NCBI GenBank assembly: GCA_903892415.1
Contig: CAITIQ010000473.1
Span: 1-64,000, forward strand
Source of the DNA: an uncultured delta proteobacterium
Lineage (GTDB): Bacteria; Myxococcota_A; Polyangia; Polyangiales; Polyangiaceae
Direction of reading: 5' to 3'
DNA length: 64,000 nt
The position numbers and the translations under genes were made by a program. Of this stretch, positions 37,486-46,506 are shown piece after piece. The notes under the pieces were generated by a model that worked only from the letters and a program-made list of their open reading frames with translations, did no database searches and was not told the DNA's origin. Each line of letters starts with the position of its first letter. Position 1 is the stretch's first letter.

Positions 37486-39041
37486 GCGACGTCCTCATCA
37501 AGCCAGGGCCGGTGTCGACGCCTCCCCCAGCGATCCGTCTGTGCGATGTGATCGCCGAGATCCCCGGGGCCACGCTCGCTCCGGGGTTCGCCTATGCAGC
37601 CCGTTCGGTCGTCACTGGCGTTCACCATGATTCGCGTCAGGTCGCCCCGGGAGATGTGTTCGTCGCTCGCGACGGCGAAAAGGTCAGCGGCGTCCGCTTC
37701 ATAGCGCAAGCTGTTGAACGTGGTGCGCTCGCCGTAGTTGTCAAAGCCGGTACCGAGGTTGATGCCCAAGGCGCCGCGGTCATCTACGTGGATGACGTCG
37801 CACAGGCACTCGCGTTGGCCTCCGCGGCTATCTACGGTCATCCGACCTTTGGTCTCGAGGTGATTGGGATTACCGGTACCAACGGTAAGACCACCACGTT
37901 GCACTTACTGCGCAATCTGTTGGAGGGGGCGGGCTTTAGGCCGGGCACAGTCGGTACGCTTGGCGTCTCGTTCGAGTCGCAATCACGTCCGTCCGCTTTC
38001 ACCAGCCCTGAAGCGGACGAGCTAGCGCGCATTGCGCGCGCCATGCGCGATCGAGGCGCCTCTCACTTGGTGATGGAGGTGAGCAGCATTGCGCTGGTTG
38101 CCAAACGCTGCGACGCCATCCGCTTTCGAGTCGCCGTATTCACCAATCTGACGCAAGACCACCTCGACTACCACGGTACAATGGAGAACTACGCCGCTGC
38201 CAAGGCGCGGCTGTTCGACGAGTTCGCGCCGGGGGCTGCGATTCTCAATATCGATGACGCCTTTGGCCGCGAACTCACAAAGCGCGTCGCCCAAGGAACT
38301 TCGGTAAGAACCTATTCCACCAAGGACTCCACGGCCGATGTGTTTGCGAGTTCCCTCGGCATGTCCAGTCAGGGCCTGCGGATGGTCGTCCTATCCAGAG
38401 GTGAATCGCTGGTAATCGATAGTCCGCTGCTCGGCGCGCACAACGCAGAGAATCTTCTCGCCGCGGCCGCCGTCGCGCTGGAACTCGGTATTCCACCGCG
38501 GACGATCGAGTCAGCTCTCTCTCGTCCAATCGTGGTGGCGGGTCGGCTCGAGCGTTGCGACGACCCGAAGGTTGACGACGTCTCAGTGGTCGTCGACTAC
38601 GCGCATACGCCGGACGCTTTGCAGCGTGCGCTCACGAGCTTGCGGCCCTTTGCCGCCGGCGGGCTAATTTGCGTGTTTGGTTGTGGCGGCGACCGCGACA
38701 AGCAGAAGCGACCATTGATGGGTAAGCTGGTCGCTGAACTCGCTGACCGCGGCATTCTTACCAACGACAATCCGCGCAGCGAGCGCCCTGAGGACATTGC
38801 GGAAGCTGTGTTGTCGGGGCTCTCGGTTGGCCCGGCCCAATACAGCGTTGTGCTCGACCGTCGCAGCGCAATTCGAGAGGCGGTGCTCTCGGCGCCGCCA
38901 GGATCCGTCGTGTTGCTCGCAGGTAAAGGCCACGAGCCCTACCAGATTATCGGAAGCGAGACGCTGCCGTTTGACGACCGGATTGAAGCTCGCGCGGCCC
39001 TCGCCGAACGAAGAAACCAACGGCAAGGACTGCGCCCTTGA
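37482..39041 (+). CDS. murE: UDP-N-acetylmuramoyl-L-alanyl-D-glutamate-2,6-diaminopimelate ligase
   Basis: GTG start; 519 residues. The ATP loop is ITGTNGKTTT (K136). The motif DNPR (429-432) is the meso-diaminopimelate signature of MurE, so the third peptide residue is predicted to be meso-DAP rather than lysine. The central domain has the MEVSSIAL and FTNLTQDHLDYHG blocks. The stop overlaps mraY by four bases, leaving no room for murF, which normally follows. Confidence 0.95.
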   Translation: MSDVLIKPGPVSTPPPAIRLCDVIAEIPGATLAPGFAYAARSVVTGVHHDSRQVAPGDVFVARDGEKVSGVRFIAQAVERGALAVVVKAGTEVDAQGAAVIYVDDVAQALALASAAIYGHPTFGLEVIGITGTNGKTTTLHLLRNLLEGAGFRPGTVGTLGVSFESQSRPSAFTSPEADELARIARAMRDRGASHLVMEVSSIALVAKRCDAIRFRVAVFTNLTQDHLDYHGTMENYAAAKARLFDEFAPGAAILNIDDAFGRELTKRVAQGTSVRTYSTKDSTADVFASSLGMSSQGLRMVVLSRGESLVIDSPLLGAHNAENLLAAAAVALELGIPPRTIESALSRPIVVAGRLERCDDPKVDDVSVVVDYAHTPDALQRALTSLRPFAAGGLICVFGCGGDRDKQKRPLMGKLVAELADRGILTNDNPRSERPEDIAEAVLSGLSVGPAQYSVVLDRRSAIREAVLSAPPGSVVLLAGKGHEPYQIIGSETLPFDDRIEARAALAERRNQRQGLRP

Positions 39042-40168
39042 TCTACGAACTCTTTTATCCGCTGAAGCACCACTACTCGTGGCTCAAGTGGCTCAACGTT
39101 CTGCGTTACGTCCCCTTCCGGACAATCATGGCGACCATCACGGCCATGCTCATCACGTTTGTCCTCGCGCCGTGGTTCATTCGTGAACTACGACGCAAAC
39201 AGATTGGCCAAGTCGTGCGCAAGGAAGGGCCGGAGTCTCATCTGGTCAAGGCGGGAACGCCGACAATGGGCGGTGCGCTCATCCTCTTATCGCTGCTCGT
39301 TCCGACTGTGCTTTGGGCCGACCTTCGCAATCCGTTCGTCCTGGCAACGACAGCCGTAACGGCGGGCTATGGTTTGATTGGCTATCTCGACGACTACCTA
39401 AAGCTGAAACGGAAAAGCAGCGGTGGTCTCGCCGGCCGCTACAAGTTGGTTGGCCAAGGCTTGATTGGCGGGGCTGCGATTGGCTACACCTTCTTGCTCG
39501 ACGAGCGCATGCCTGCCGACTGGAACGGCATCAAGACGCAGCTCAGTCTACCCTTCGTTGCGTTTAGCAAGTTCTCTCTCAGCCTTCCGATAGGTGTCTA
39601 CGTCGTCTTTGCGATTCTGGTGGTCATGTGGACCTCCAACGCAGTCAACCTGACCGACGGTTTGGATGGGCTCGCGATCGGTCCGGTCATGATCAACGCC
39701 GGTACCTATTTGATTTGGGCGTATGTCGCGGGCGCGACGATCGCCAAGTTGTCTTTGGCGGATTATCTCGACATTCCGAAGATTGCGTCAGCGGGAGAGC
39801 TGTCAGTCTATTGCGGCTCAGTGATTGGAGCCGGCATCGGCTTCCTTTGGTACAACACGTACCCAGCTCAAGTGTTCATGGGGGACGTCGGTTCGCTGGC
39901 TTTGGGTGGCGGCCTCGGCATGCTCGCCATCTTCACCAAGAATGAACTCTTGAGCGTCCTCCTCGGCGGAATCTTCTTCATCGAGGGGCTCTCGGTGATT
40001 ACCCAGGTTGTTTCCTTCAAACTGACGGGAAAGCGCGTGTTCTTGATGGCGCCGATTCACCATCACTACGAGAAAAAGGGGTGGGCTGAGCCAAAGATCA
40101 TTGTCAGATTCTGGATTATTTCTGTGCTTTTGGCATTGGTGAGTCTGGCTTCTCTGAAGCTTCGGTGA
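39038..40168 (+). CDS. mraY: Phospho-N-acetylmuramoyl-pentapeptide transferase
   Basis: TTG start at 39038; 376 residues with about ten transmembrane helices. Family motifs are all present: GTPTMGG, YLDDYLK (aspartates for Mg2+), NLTDGLDGLA, FMGDVGSLALG and APIHHHYEKKGW. MraY transfers phospho-MurNAc-pentapeptide to undecaprenyl phosphate, making lipid I at the inner face of the membrane. It is followed three bases later by ftsW, with no murD between them. Confidence 0.96.
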   Translation: MIYELFYPLKHHYSWLKWLNVLRYVPFRTIMATITAMLITFVLAPWFIRELRRKQIGQVVRKEGPESHLVKAGTPTMGGALILLSLLVPTVLWADLRNPFVLATTAVTAGYGLIGYLDDYLKLKRKSSGGLAGRYKLVGQGLIGGAAIGYTFLLDERMPADWNGIKTQLSLPFVAFSKFSLSLPIGVYVVFAILVVMWTSNAVNLTDGLDGLAIGPVMINAGTYLIWAYVAGATIAKLSLADYLDIPKIASAGELSVYCGSVIGAGIGFLWYNTYPAQVFMGDVGSLALGGGLGMLAIFTKNELLSVLLGGIFFIEGLSVITQVVSFKLTGKRVFLMAPIHHHYEKKGWAEPKIIVRFWIISVLLALVSLASLKLR

Positions 40169-40171
40169 ACC

Positions 40172-41497
40172 ATGCGAGATGCGCATTCTGTTAATGGCGG
40201 AAAAGCTAAAGAGCTACCGCGGAATCGGCCCAAGCCCCGTGAAGTAGCCACGGAGGCTAAGTTGCCTGCGTTGCCGCAGCCCATTGCGGAGCTCTTGCAC
40301 TCCAGCCCTGATGGTCCGGTGGATTCCGTTTTGGCTGCGATCGTCATCGCCTTGATCGGCTTTGGCGTGGTGATGGTCTACTCCTCGAGCGCAGTCGACG
40401 CGACGACGCGCTTTCACGATGGTCAGTTCTATTTGAAGCGTCAGGCTGCCTACGCAGTCCTCGCGCTTATTGCGCTTTGGGTCGCGAGCCGCATTGATTT
40501 TAGGCGATTGAAGATACTCACCTACCCGGTCCTCGTCTCTGTGGCCGGAATGCTCACCTTGACGATTACAGGCTTTGGCCACCGAGCAGGCAATGCCAAT
40601 CGTTGGCTCAACCTCGGCCCAGTACATATTCAGCCCTCTGAGTTAGCGAAGCTTGCTATAGTGATGTGGCTGGCCTATTCGCTTTCAAAGAAAGCTGATC
40701 AGATCAGGTCTTTTGCAGTCGGTTTCCTCCCGCATCTGTTCGTTTGTGGCGTGTTCATGCTGTTGTGTCTGAAGCAGCCAGACTTCGGCAGCGCAGTCGT
40801 TCTCCTCTTCCTTACCTTTACGATGCTCTTCGTTGCGGGCGCGCGAGTCCCGTATATCGCCGCGTTCACAATGCTGATGGGCCTTGGCGCGGCCGCCGCG
40901 GTGCGATTCTCCAGCTATCGTTATGCCAGGTACGTTTCCTGGGTTGATATGGAGTCGCACCGCGACGGTCTCGCCTATCAGCCGTTCCAATCGGTTATGA
41001 GCTTTGGCTCCGGTGGAACGTACGGCCTCGGTCTGGGCAGAGGCCTTCAAGTCTTGTACCTGCCGGAGTCTCATACAGACTTTATCAGCGCCATCATCGG
41101 TGAAGAGCTAGGCTTCATTGGTATCTTGGTTATCGCTGGGGCCTACCTGACGATCGTCGCGCGCGGCGTGAAGATCGCCTTCGAGGCCGCAGACGATTAC
41201 GGCAGTTTCCTCGCGTTTGGCATCTCCACCCTTTTCGGTGTTCAAGCCCTGGTCAACCTGTGCGTCGCCATGGCGATCCTTCCCACCAAGGGCCTCACCC
41301 TACCGTTCATTAGCTACGGTGGATCCTCATTGCTCATGAACGCGGCGGCCGTGGGAGTACTGCTAAGTATCTCGCGCCCACGCCGAAAGAAGGAACTCCC
41401 GGCTCCCGCAAAGTCCCAATCCGAAGCTGAAGTCCTGGCGCCTAGCGCAACTGGAGTCGTGCTCTCGGAGGCTGATCAGAAGGAGGCTGGGTGGTGA
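40172..41497 (+). CDS. ftsW: Septal peptidoglycan polymerase FtsW
   Basis: 441 residues. After a cytoplasmic N-terminal tail of about 50 residues there are about ten transmembrane helices. SEDS landmarks are VMVYSSSAV, RWLNLGPVHIQPSELAKLA, QPDFGSAVVL, GSGGTYGLGLGRGLQ, LPESHTDFISAIIGEELG and LPFISYGGSSLLMNA. FtsW polymerises lipid II at the septum with FtsI. The C-terminal tail is about 45 residues and unstructured. The 3' end overlaps murG by seven bases. Confidence 0.95.
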   Translation: MRDAHSVNGGKAKELPRNRPKPREVATEAKLPALPQPIAELLHSSPDGPVDSVLAAIVIALIGFGVVMVYSSSAVDATTRFHDGQFYLKRQAAYAVLALIALWVASRIDFRRLKILTYPVLVSVAGMLTLTITGFGHRAGNANRWLNLGPVHIQPSELAKLAIVMWLAYSLSKKADQIRSFAVGFLPHLFVCGVFMLLCLKQPDFGSAVVLLFLTFTMLFVAGARVPYIAAFTMLMGLGAAAAVRFSSYRYARYVSWVDMESHRDGLAYQPFQSVMSFGSGGTYGLGLGRGLQVLYLPESHTDFISAIIGEELGFIGILVIAGAYLTIVARGVKIAFEAADDYGSFLAFGISTLFGVQALVNLCVAMAILPTKGLTLPFISYGGSSLLMNAAAVGVLLSISRPRRKKELPAPAKSQSEAEVLAPSATGVVLSEADQKEAGW

Positions 41498-42588
41498 CAG
41501 TGCTGATTGCCGGTGGAGGCACCGGCGGGCATGTCTTTCCGATGGTAGCCGTGGGGCAGGCGCTGGCGCGTTTGTCGCCTGATAGTCGTGTATTTTACGT
41601 AGGTACGCCGCGCGGAATGGAGAGCAGGCTGCTCGGTTCGCTCGGCCTGGACCTGGAGCTGCTCGATGTAGCGCCGTTGCGCGGCGGCGGGCTTTCCGGA
41701 TTCGCAACGGGGTTGGCCAAGGCCACAGCTTCACTCAAGACGAGTTGGGAGTTGCTGCGACGCCGCAAGCCCGACGTGGTGTTGTCTGTTGGGGGCTATG
41801 CGGGCGGACCGGTGGCATTGGCTGCCCGAATGCTTGGTGTGCCGCTGGCAATTCTCGAGCCCAATAGCGTGTTCGGCTTCACGAATCGGGTGCTCGCGCC
41901 GCTGGCAAAGCGTGTTTTCTTCGCTTTTGGCAATCTCGATCAGAAGCTGAAGTCAGGTGTGGCGTTGCGTTCTGGCGTACCCCTGCGCGACGGCTTTCAA
42001 CGCTCGAACTATGAGCCTCAGGTTGGGCGTTTTCACGTCGCTGTTTTCGGCGGGAGTCAGGGCGCCAAGGCTCTCAATGAGACCGTTCCGCTCGCCTTTG
42101 CCAAGCTGCTGCAAGCCGTGCCTTACGCATCGATGCTCCACCAGTGTGGACGCGGGCGGCTCGAGGAAACCAAAGCGCGCTATCGGCAGGCGAACGTCCC
42201 TGACAGCAGGGTGGAGGTCGTCGAGTTCGTGTCGAATATGGCGTCGGCGCTTTCGTTGGCAGATGTAGTGCTTCAGCGTAGTGGTGCGGGCGCACTCGCT
42301 GAGCTTTGTTTGGTCGGCAGAGCGAGCATCTTGGTGCCCTTTCCATATGCCGTAGACGACCATCAGCTGCACAACGCCGAGGCGCTCGCTTCTGCAGGGG
42401 CAGCGCTGCTCGTTCCGCAGCAGCGCGCTAGTGAAGAGAAGCTGGCGCTCATGCTTTGCACCCTTGCTGCCGACCCTGCGAGTCGCCTTCGCATGGCGCA
42501 GCGCGCCGCATCTCTCGCCGCGCCGAACGCGGCGGAGGTCGTTGCGCAAGACCTATTGTCTTTGGCCCATTCTCGTTCAGGCGTTTAG
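41491..42588 (+). CDS. murG: UDP-N-acetylglucosamine:lipid I GlcNAc transferase
   Basis: GTG start at 41491; 365 residues. The GT-B landmarks are GGGTGGHVFP at the N-terminus, GGYAGGPVALAARM, FGGSQGAKALNE and the donor-binding RSGAGALAELCLVGRASILVP, split across the second domain. MurG adds GlcNAc to lipid I to give lipid II, at the cytoplasmic face. murC follows eight bases after the stop. Confidence 0.95.
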   Translation: MVTVLIAGGGTGGHVFPMVAVGQALARLSPDSRVFYVGTPRGMESRLLGSLGLDLELLDVAPLRGGGLSGFATGLAKATASLKTSWELLRRRKPDVVLSVGGYAGGPVALAARMLGVPLAILEPNSVFGFTNRVLAPLAKRVFFAFGNLDQKLKSGVALRSGVPLRDGFQRSNYEPQVGRFHVAVFGGSQGAKALNETVPLAFAKLLQAVPYASMLHQCGRGRLEETKARYRQANVPDSRVEVVEFVSNMASALSLADVVLQRSGAGALAELCLVGRASILVPFPYAVDDHQLHNAEALASAGAALLVPQQRASEEKLALMLCTLAADPASRLRMAQRAASLAAPNAAEVVAQDLLSLAHSRSGV

Positions 42589-42596
42589 GAGTTTTC

Positions 42597-44015
42597 ATGT
42601 TTCGAGGTCGCGTCAGGCACATTCACTTCGTCGGCGTCGGTGGCGTCGGCATGAGCGGTCTCGCCGAGATCCTGAGAAGCCTGAGCTTCGACGTATCGGG
42701 GTCCGACCTCAAGGAGTCGACGACGACGACCCGCCTCACAGGGATCGGTGTCCGCATCGACGTTGGCCACCGCGGGGCGAACGTTGGTGGCGCCGATGTA
42801 GTGGTCTATTCCAGCGCCATTCGTGAGGACAACCCGGAGCTGGTTGAGGCGCGCGCGCTCGGTATACCGGTGATTGGGCGGGCCGAGATGCTCGCTGAGT
42901 TGATGCGCCTCAAGTACGGCGTGGCCGTCGCTGGCTCCCACGGCAAGACCACCACGACCTCGCTGGTCGCTACTGTCATGCGCTCCGCGGGGCTTGACCC
43001 GACGGTGGTCGTTGGGGGGAAGATGGCAGCGCTAGGCTCCAACGCCAGACTCGGCGCGGGCGATCTTTTGGTGGCGGAAGCTGACGAGAGCGACGGCTCC
43101 TTCCTGCGACTTACGCCGACGATCGCGATCGTTACCAATATCGATCCCGAGCACCTCGACCACTATGGATCGTTGGCGAAGCTCAAGGATGCGTTCGTCG
43201 AGTTCGCGGCTGGCGTACCGTTCTACGGGCTCTCTGTGCTGTGTCTCGATCACCCCCAGGTGCAGGACATCCTCCCGCGGATCCAACGACGACACGTCAC
43301 CTACGGGCTCAATCCACAAGCTGACTATTGTGCTCGCGCAATTCAGTTTCGCGGGCTGGAGACCAGCTTCAATGCCTATCGGCGTGGGCATTCTTTGGGC
43401 GGCTTCACGGTCAAGATGCCCGGCGTTCACAACGTACTCAACTGTCTAGCGACGATCGCGGTTGCGGACGAATTGGAGGTTCCGCTCGACGTCACCAAGC
43501 AGGCGCTCTCCACCTTTGGTGGTGTGGCACGGCGCTTCACCGTGGTCGGTAAAGCTCAAGGGCGCACCTTGATTGATGACTACGGCCATCACCCGGCGGA
43601 GATTCGCGCGACCCTAGAGGCCGCTCGTCGAGCCTTTCCAGGGGAGGAGCATCGCATCGTGGTGGCGTTCCAGCCGCATCGATACTCCCGCACCAAGGAC
43701 CTATTCGAAGATTTCTCACGCGCCTTCAACGAGGCCGACATCTTGGTCGTTACCGAGATCTACGCGGCAGGCGAGGCGCCGATCCCTGACGTCAGCTCCG
43801 AGCGTTTGGTGCAGTCGATTCGCGAGCACGGTCATCACGCGACCCACCACGTTCGCGACAAGCTCCGTCTGCCCGAGGTCCTCGAGGGGCTTACTCGCGA
43901 AGGTGACGTGGTGATCTCCCTTGGCGCGGGTGACATCAATGCTTGCTTGCCTGCCCTCAAGGCGCGTCTCGAGGGTGTGGTCCAGAAAACCGCTAGCAAA
44001 GACTCGGCGAGCTGA
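42597..44015 (+). CDS. murC: UDP-N-acetylmuramate-L-alanine ligase
   Basis: Start ATG 42597 (MFRGRVRHIHFVGVGGVGMSG) is preceded by GGAG; the frame extends upstream inside murG but is not coding there. 472 residues. N-terminal Rossmann glycines are GVGGVGMSG; the ATP loop is GSHGKTTTTS; further MurC motifs are EADESDGSFL, NIDPEHLDHYG and the DDYGHHPAEI block. It adds L-Ala to UDP-MurNAc, the first peptide step. It shares one base with ftsQ; murB and ddl, often located here, are absent. Confidence 0.95.
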   Translation: MFRGRVRHIHFVGVGGVGMSGLAEILRSLSFDVSGSDLKESTTTTRLTGIGVRIDVGHRGANVGGADVVVYSSAIREDNPELVEARALGIPVIGRAEMLAELMRLKYGVAVAGSHGKTTTTSLVATVMRSAGLDPTVVVGGKMAALGSNARLGAGDLLVAEADESDGSFLRLTPTIAIVTNIDPEHLDHYGSLAKLKDAFVEFAAGVPFYGLSVLCLDHPQVQDILPRIQRRHVTYGLNPQADYCARAIQFRGLETSFNAYRRGHSLGGFTVKMPGVHNVLNCLATIAVADELEVPLDVTKQALSTFGGVARRFTVVGKAQGRTLIDDYGHHPAEIRATLEAARRAFPGEEHRIVVAFQPHRYSRTKDLFEDFSRAFNEADILVVTEIYAAGEAPIPDVSSERLVQSIREHGHHATHHVRDKLRLPEVLEGLTREGDVVISLGAGDINACLPALKARLEGVVQKTASKDSAS

Positions 44016-44896
44016 TGTCCGGACATCCCAAGAACGAGCGTCGAGAGGTTCCGGAGGCCGAGTCGCCAGTTCCTGCGCCCGTCGTAGGAAAGAGCGTCGC
44101 GCCAAAGAAGGGCGCCGCCTCTGCTCCTCGCAGTCGCACGCTCAGCAAGCTCGGTGGAATTGCCAAGCTCGTGTTCGGCGCGTTGATTGTTATCGGCTGC
44201 TCGCTGCTCGTGGCCTGGGGGGCTCAGCGTTACATGACTCACAGCCCGCGGTTCGCGGTCTCTGAGATCAGCGTTTCCGGCAATGTGCGCTTGACCAACG
44301 AGGCGGTCGCCGTCCTCGGTGGAGTCGAGCATGGCGCCAACGTCTTTTCGATCGATCTCGAGGCGGTACGCCGCAAGATCGAGGAAGATCCGTGGGTCAG
44401 TTCCGCCACCGTCACGCGCAAGCTGCCGGGCAGTGTGATCATTGCGGTCGAGGAGTATGAGGCGCGTGCGCTTGTCGCTTTGGACGGCAAGCTGTTTTTG
44501 GCTGCGTCCGGTGGAGAGGTCTTCAAGGAAGCAACGCCGGAAGACCCAATGGACCTGCCGGTGATCACAGGCATCACCAACAAGGACGTCGCCACCGATC
44601 GCAGCTGGGTGAAGAAGTCGGTTTCTAGCGCGCTCGATCTATTGGAGGAGCTCGAGTCCCAAGCGTTTGCCAAGCGCTACCCGGTTCAGGAGCTTCACCT
44701 CGAACGCGACGGCACGATGGAGGTCTTGCTGGGACAGAACGGCATTGCCTTGCATCTCGGTGCCCCGCCTTACCGCGGCAAACTGGAGCAAGCAGAACGT
44801 GTTTTTTCCGAACTTTCCCAACGAAAGACTGAACCTTCAATTGTGTTTTTGGACAATGAGGCCAGTCCGGAGCGGGTGGTAATCCGCATGCGTTAA
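44015..44896 (+). CDS. ftsQ: Cell division protein FtsQ
   Basis: 293 residues. A basic cytoplasmic segment (about 1-48) is followed by one transmembrane helix (about 50-72, LVFGALIVIGCSLLVAWG), a POTRA domain (about 78-150, FAVSEISVSGNVRLTNEAV) and the FtsQ beta domain with the EEYEARALVALDGKLFLA start. FtsQ recruits FtsL and FtsB to the septum. The last gene in the tightly overlapping part of the cluster; a 164-base gap to the chosen ftsA start follows. Confidence 0.92.
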   Translation: MSGHPKNERREVPEAESPVPAPVVGKSVAPKKGAASAPRSRTLSKLGGIAKLVFGALIVIGCSLLVAWGAQRYMTHSPRFAVSEISVSGNVRLTNEAVAVLGGVEHGANVFSIDLEAVRRKIEEDPWVSSATVTRKLPGSVIIAVEEYEARALVALDGKLFLAASGGEVFKEATPEDPMDLPVITGITNKDVATDRSWVKKSVSSALDLLEELESQAFAKRYPVQELHLERDGTMEVLLGQNGIALHLGAPPYRGKLEQAERVFSELSQRKTEPSIVFLDNEASPERVVIRMR

Positions 44897-44960
44897 TTGA
44901 GGATCTTCAATAAATTTGTCCCAAACCTTCCGCTTCTGGCAGCGTCCGGCCCGTTCAGCC

Positions 44961-44994
44961 CCGATTGGTTTGAATCAATCGTAGAACCAATCGG
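44961..44994 (+). promoter_or_regulatory. Inverted repeat between ftsQ and ftsA
   Basis: CCGATTGGTT (44961-44970) and AACCAATCGG (44985-44994) are perfect 10-base inverted repeats with a 14-base loop. No T-run follows, so it is not a simple terminator. It could be an attenuator, an RNA-processing site or a dimeric repressor site controlling ftsA and ftsZ. Confidence 0.45.
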
Positions 44995-45060
44995 AAATGA
45001 CCAAGGACTCAACTGCTTGAAGTGGGTCATTCGCTTCAACCTGATCTCGATGAGAACCCC

Positions 45061-46365
45061 GTGAAGAACCGTGTGGACGAACCGGAGATTGTCGTCGGAC
45101 TCGACATCGGCACAACCAAGATTTGTGCGGTGGTGGGTGAGGTCGACTCCGAAGGCGTGACGATCCTTGGGGTCGGCAACGTCCCGTGCCGAGGTCTTCG
45201 TAAGGGCGTCGTCTCGAACATCGAGTGGACCGTTCGCTCCATCTCTGACGCGATCGAAAGCGCTCAGACCATGGCTGGCGTCGAGATCCGTACGGTCTAC
45301 GCGTCGGTCGGCGGTAGCCACATTCGTTCGATCCCGTCGGACGGCGTCGCGGCCGTGGGCGGCGGCGAGGTTTCACGGGTCGACGTGGAGCGAGTGCTCG
45401 AGGGGGCGCGCGCCATCCCGGTCGATGCGGACCGGCAGATCCTGCACGCACTTCCGCGCGAGTTCATGGTCGACAACCAGGACGGCATTCGTGACCCGGT
45501 CGGTATGAGCGGCGTGCGGCTCGGCGTTCGGGTCAACCTGATCACCGCGGCTACCAGCTGCGTCCAGAACGTCATCCGCTGCGCAGAGCGTTGCAACCTA
45601 ACCGTCGCCGACGTGGTGCTCGGCTCGTTGGCCAGCGCCGAGGCCGCCGTCTCCGAAGATGAAAAGGAGATCGGTGTGGCAGTGATTGACATGGGCGGCG
45701 GCACGACCGACCTGCTGCTCTTCGTCGATGGCGGTATCGCGCACACCAGCGTGATCCCGGCCGGCGGAATGAACGTCACGGCAGACATCGCGGCTGGCCT
45801 GCGGACCCCGATGGGTGAGGCCGAACGTTTGAAGCGAAACTTCGGTTGTGCGCTCGGCCGTATGGTGGCCGAGGACGACGAGATCGAGGTGCCGGGCGTT
45901 GGCGGACACATGCCGCGCAAGGTTGCGCGGCGCGTGCTCTCCGACATCATCGAACCTCGCGTCGAGGAGATTTTTGCTGTCGTCCGCAAGCGCATCGAGG
46001 ACAGCGGTTTGCTCGAGCAACTTTCAGCCGGTGTCGTGCTGACCGGTGGTGGTGTCCTGCTCGAGGGCATGACCGAGTTCGCCGAAGAGATCCTTGGCAT
46101 GCCGGTGCGGCTCGCGACGCCAGTGGGAGTGCGCGGCATCAGTCAGCTCGTGGCGGGGCCACAATTTGCTGCTGGTGTTGGACTCGTACAGTTCGGCGCG
46201 AAGGCACTGTTTGCCGCGCGAAGTGACGAAGCTTCTGCACCTGAACCAGCACGAGTTCAACGAATTCAACGACCTTTGGCCACAGCCTCTGTGGAGGAGA
46301 CACTCGAGGTTGTTCAAGCAAAGAAAAATGGTCGTTTTTGGAATTGGCTGAGAGCAGCTTTTTAG
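45061..46365 (+). CDS. ftsA: Cell division protein FtsA
   Basis: GTG 45061 gives a 434-residue protein with a usual FtsA N-terminus (VVGLDIGTTKICAVVGEV); GTG 45022 is an alternative that adds 13 residues. The actin-like ATP-binding motifs are DIGTTK, VIDMGGGTTDLL and LTGGGVLLEG. The C-terminus ends NGRFWNWLRAAF, an amphipathic helix that anchors FtsZ to the membrane. FtsA polymerises with FtsZ and recruits the divisome. The gap to ftsZ holds an inverted repeat. Confidence 0.94.
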   Translation: MKNRVDEPEIVVGLDIGTTKICAVVGEVDSEGVTILGVGNVPCRGLRKGVVSNIEWTVRSISDAIESAQTMAGVEIRTVYASVGGSHIRSIPSDGVAAVGGGEVSRVDVERVLEGARAIPVDADRQILHALPREFMVDNQDGIRDPVGMSGVRLGVRVNLITAATSCVQNVIRCAERCNLTVADVVLGSLASAEAAVSEDEKEIGVAVIDMGGGTTDLLLFVDGGIAHTSVIPAGGMNVTADIAAGLRTPMGEAERLKRNFGCALGRMVAEDDEIEVPGVGGHMPRKVARRVLSDIIEPRVEEIFAVVRKRIEDSGLLEQLSAGVVLTGGGVLLEGMTEFAEEILGMPVRLATPVGVRGISQLVAGPQFAAGVGLVQFGAKALFAARSDEASAPEPARVQRIQRPLATASVEETLEVVQAKKNGRFWNWLRAAF

Positions 46366-46442
46366 CGATGATGGGCCCGATTTGGGGCCGTGACTTCACT
46401 AGTTCATTTGATTGAAGGCTCGCGTTGTTCGAATTGATTTCC

Positions 46443-46464
46443 TCGTTTGATCGTTCTCAAACGA
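46443..46464 (+). promoter_or_regulatory. Palindrome in the ftsA-ftsZ gap
   Basis: TCGTTTGA (46443-46450), six bases, then TCAAACGA (46457-46464): a perfect 8-base inverted repeat, extended by partial pairing of flanking bases. It lies about 45 bases before the ftsZ start and could be an operator or a leader hairpin. Confidence 0.45.
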
Positions 46465-46506
46465 AATCGGATGCGCGGCTGAGATGCAGGTTTTCCGGAG
46501 GATGCG

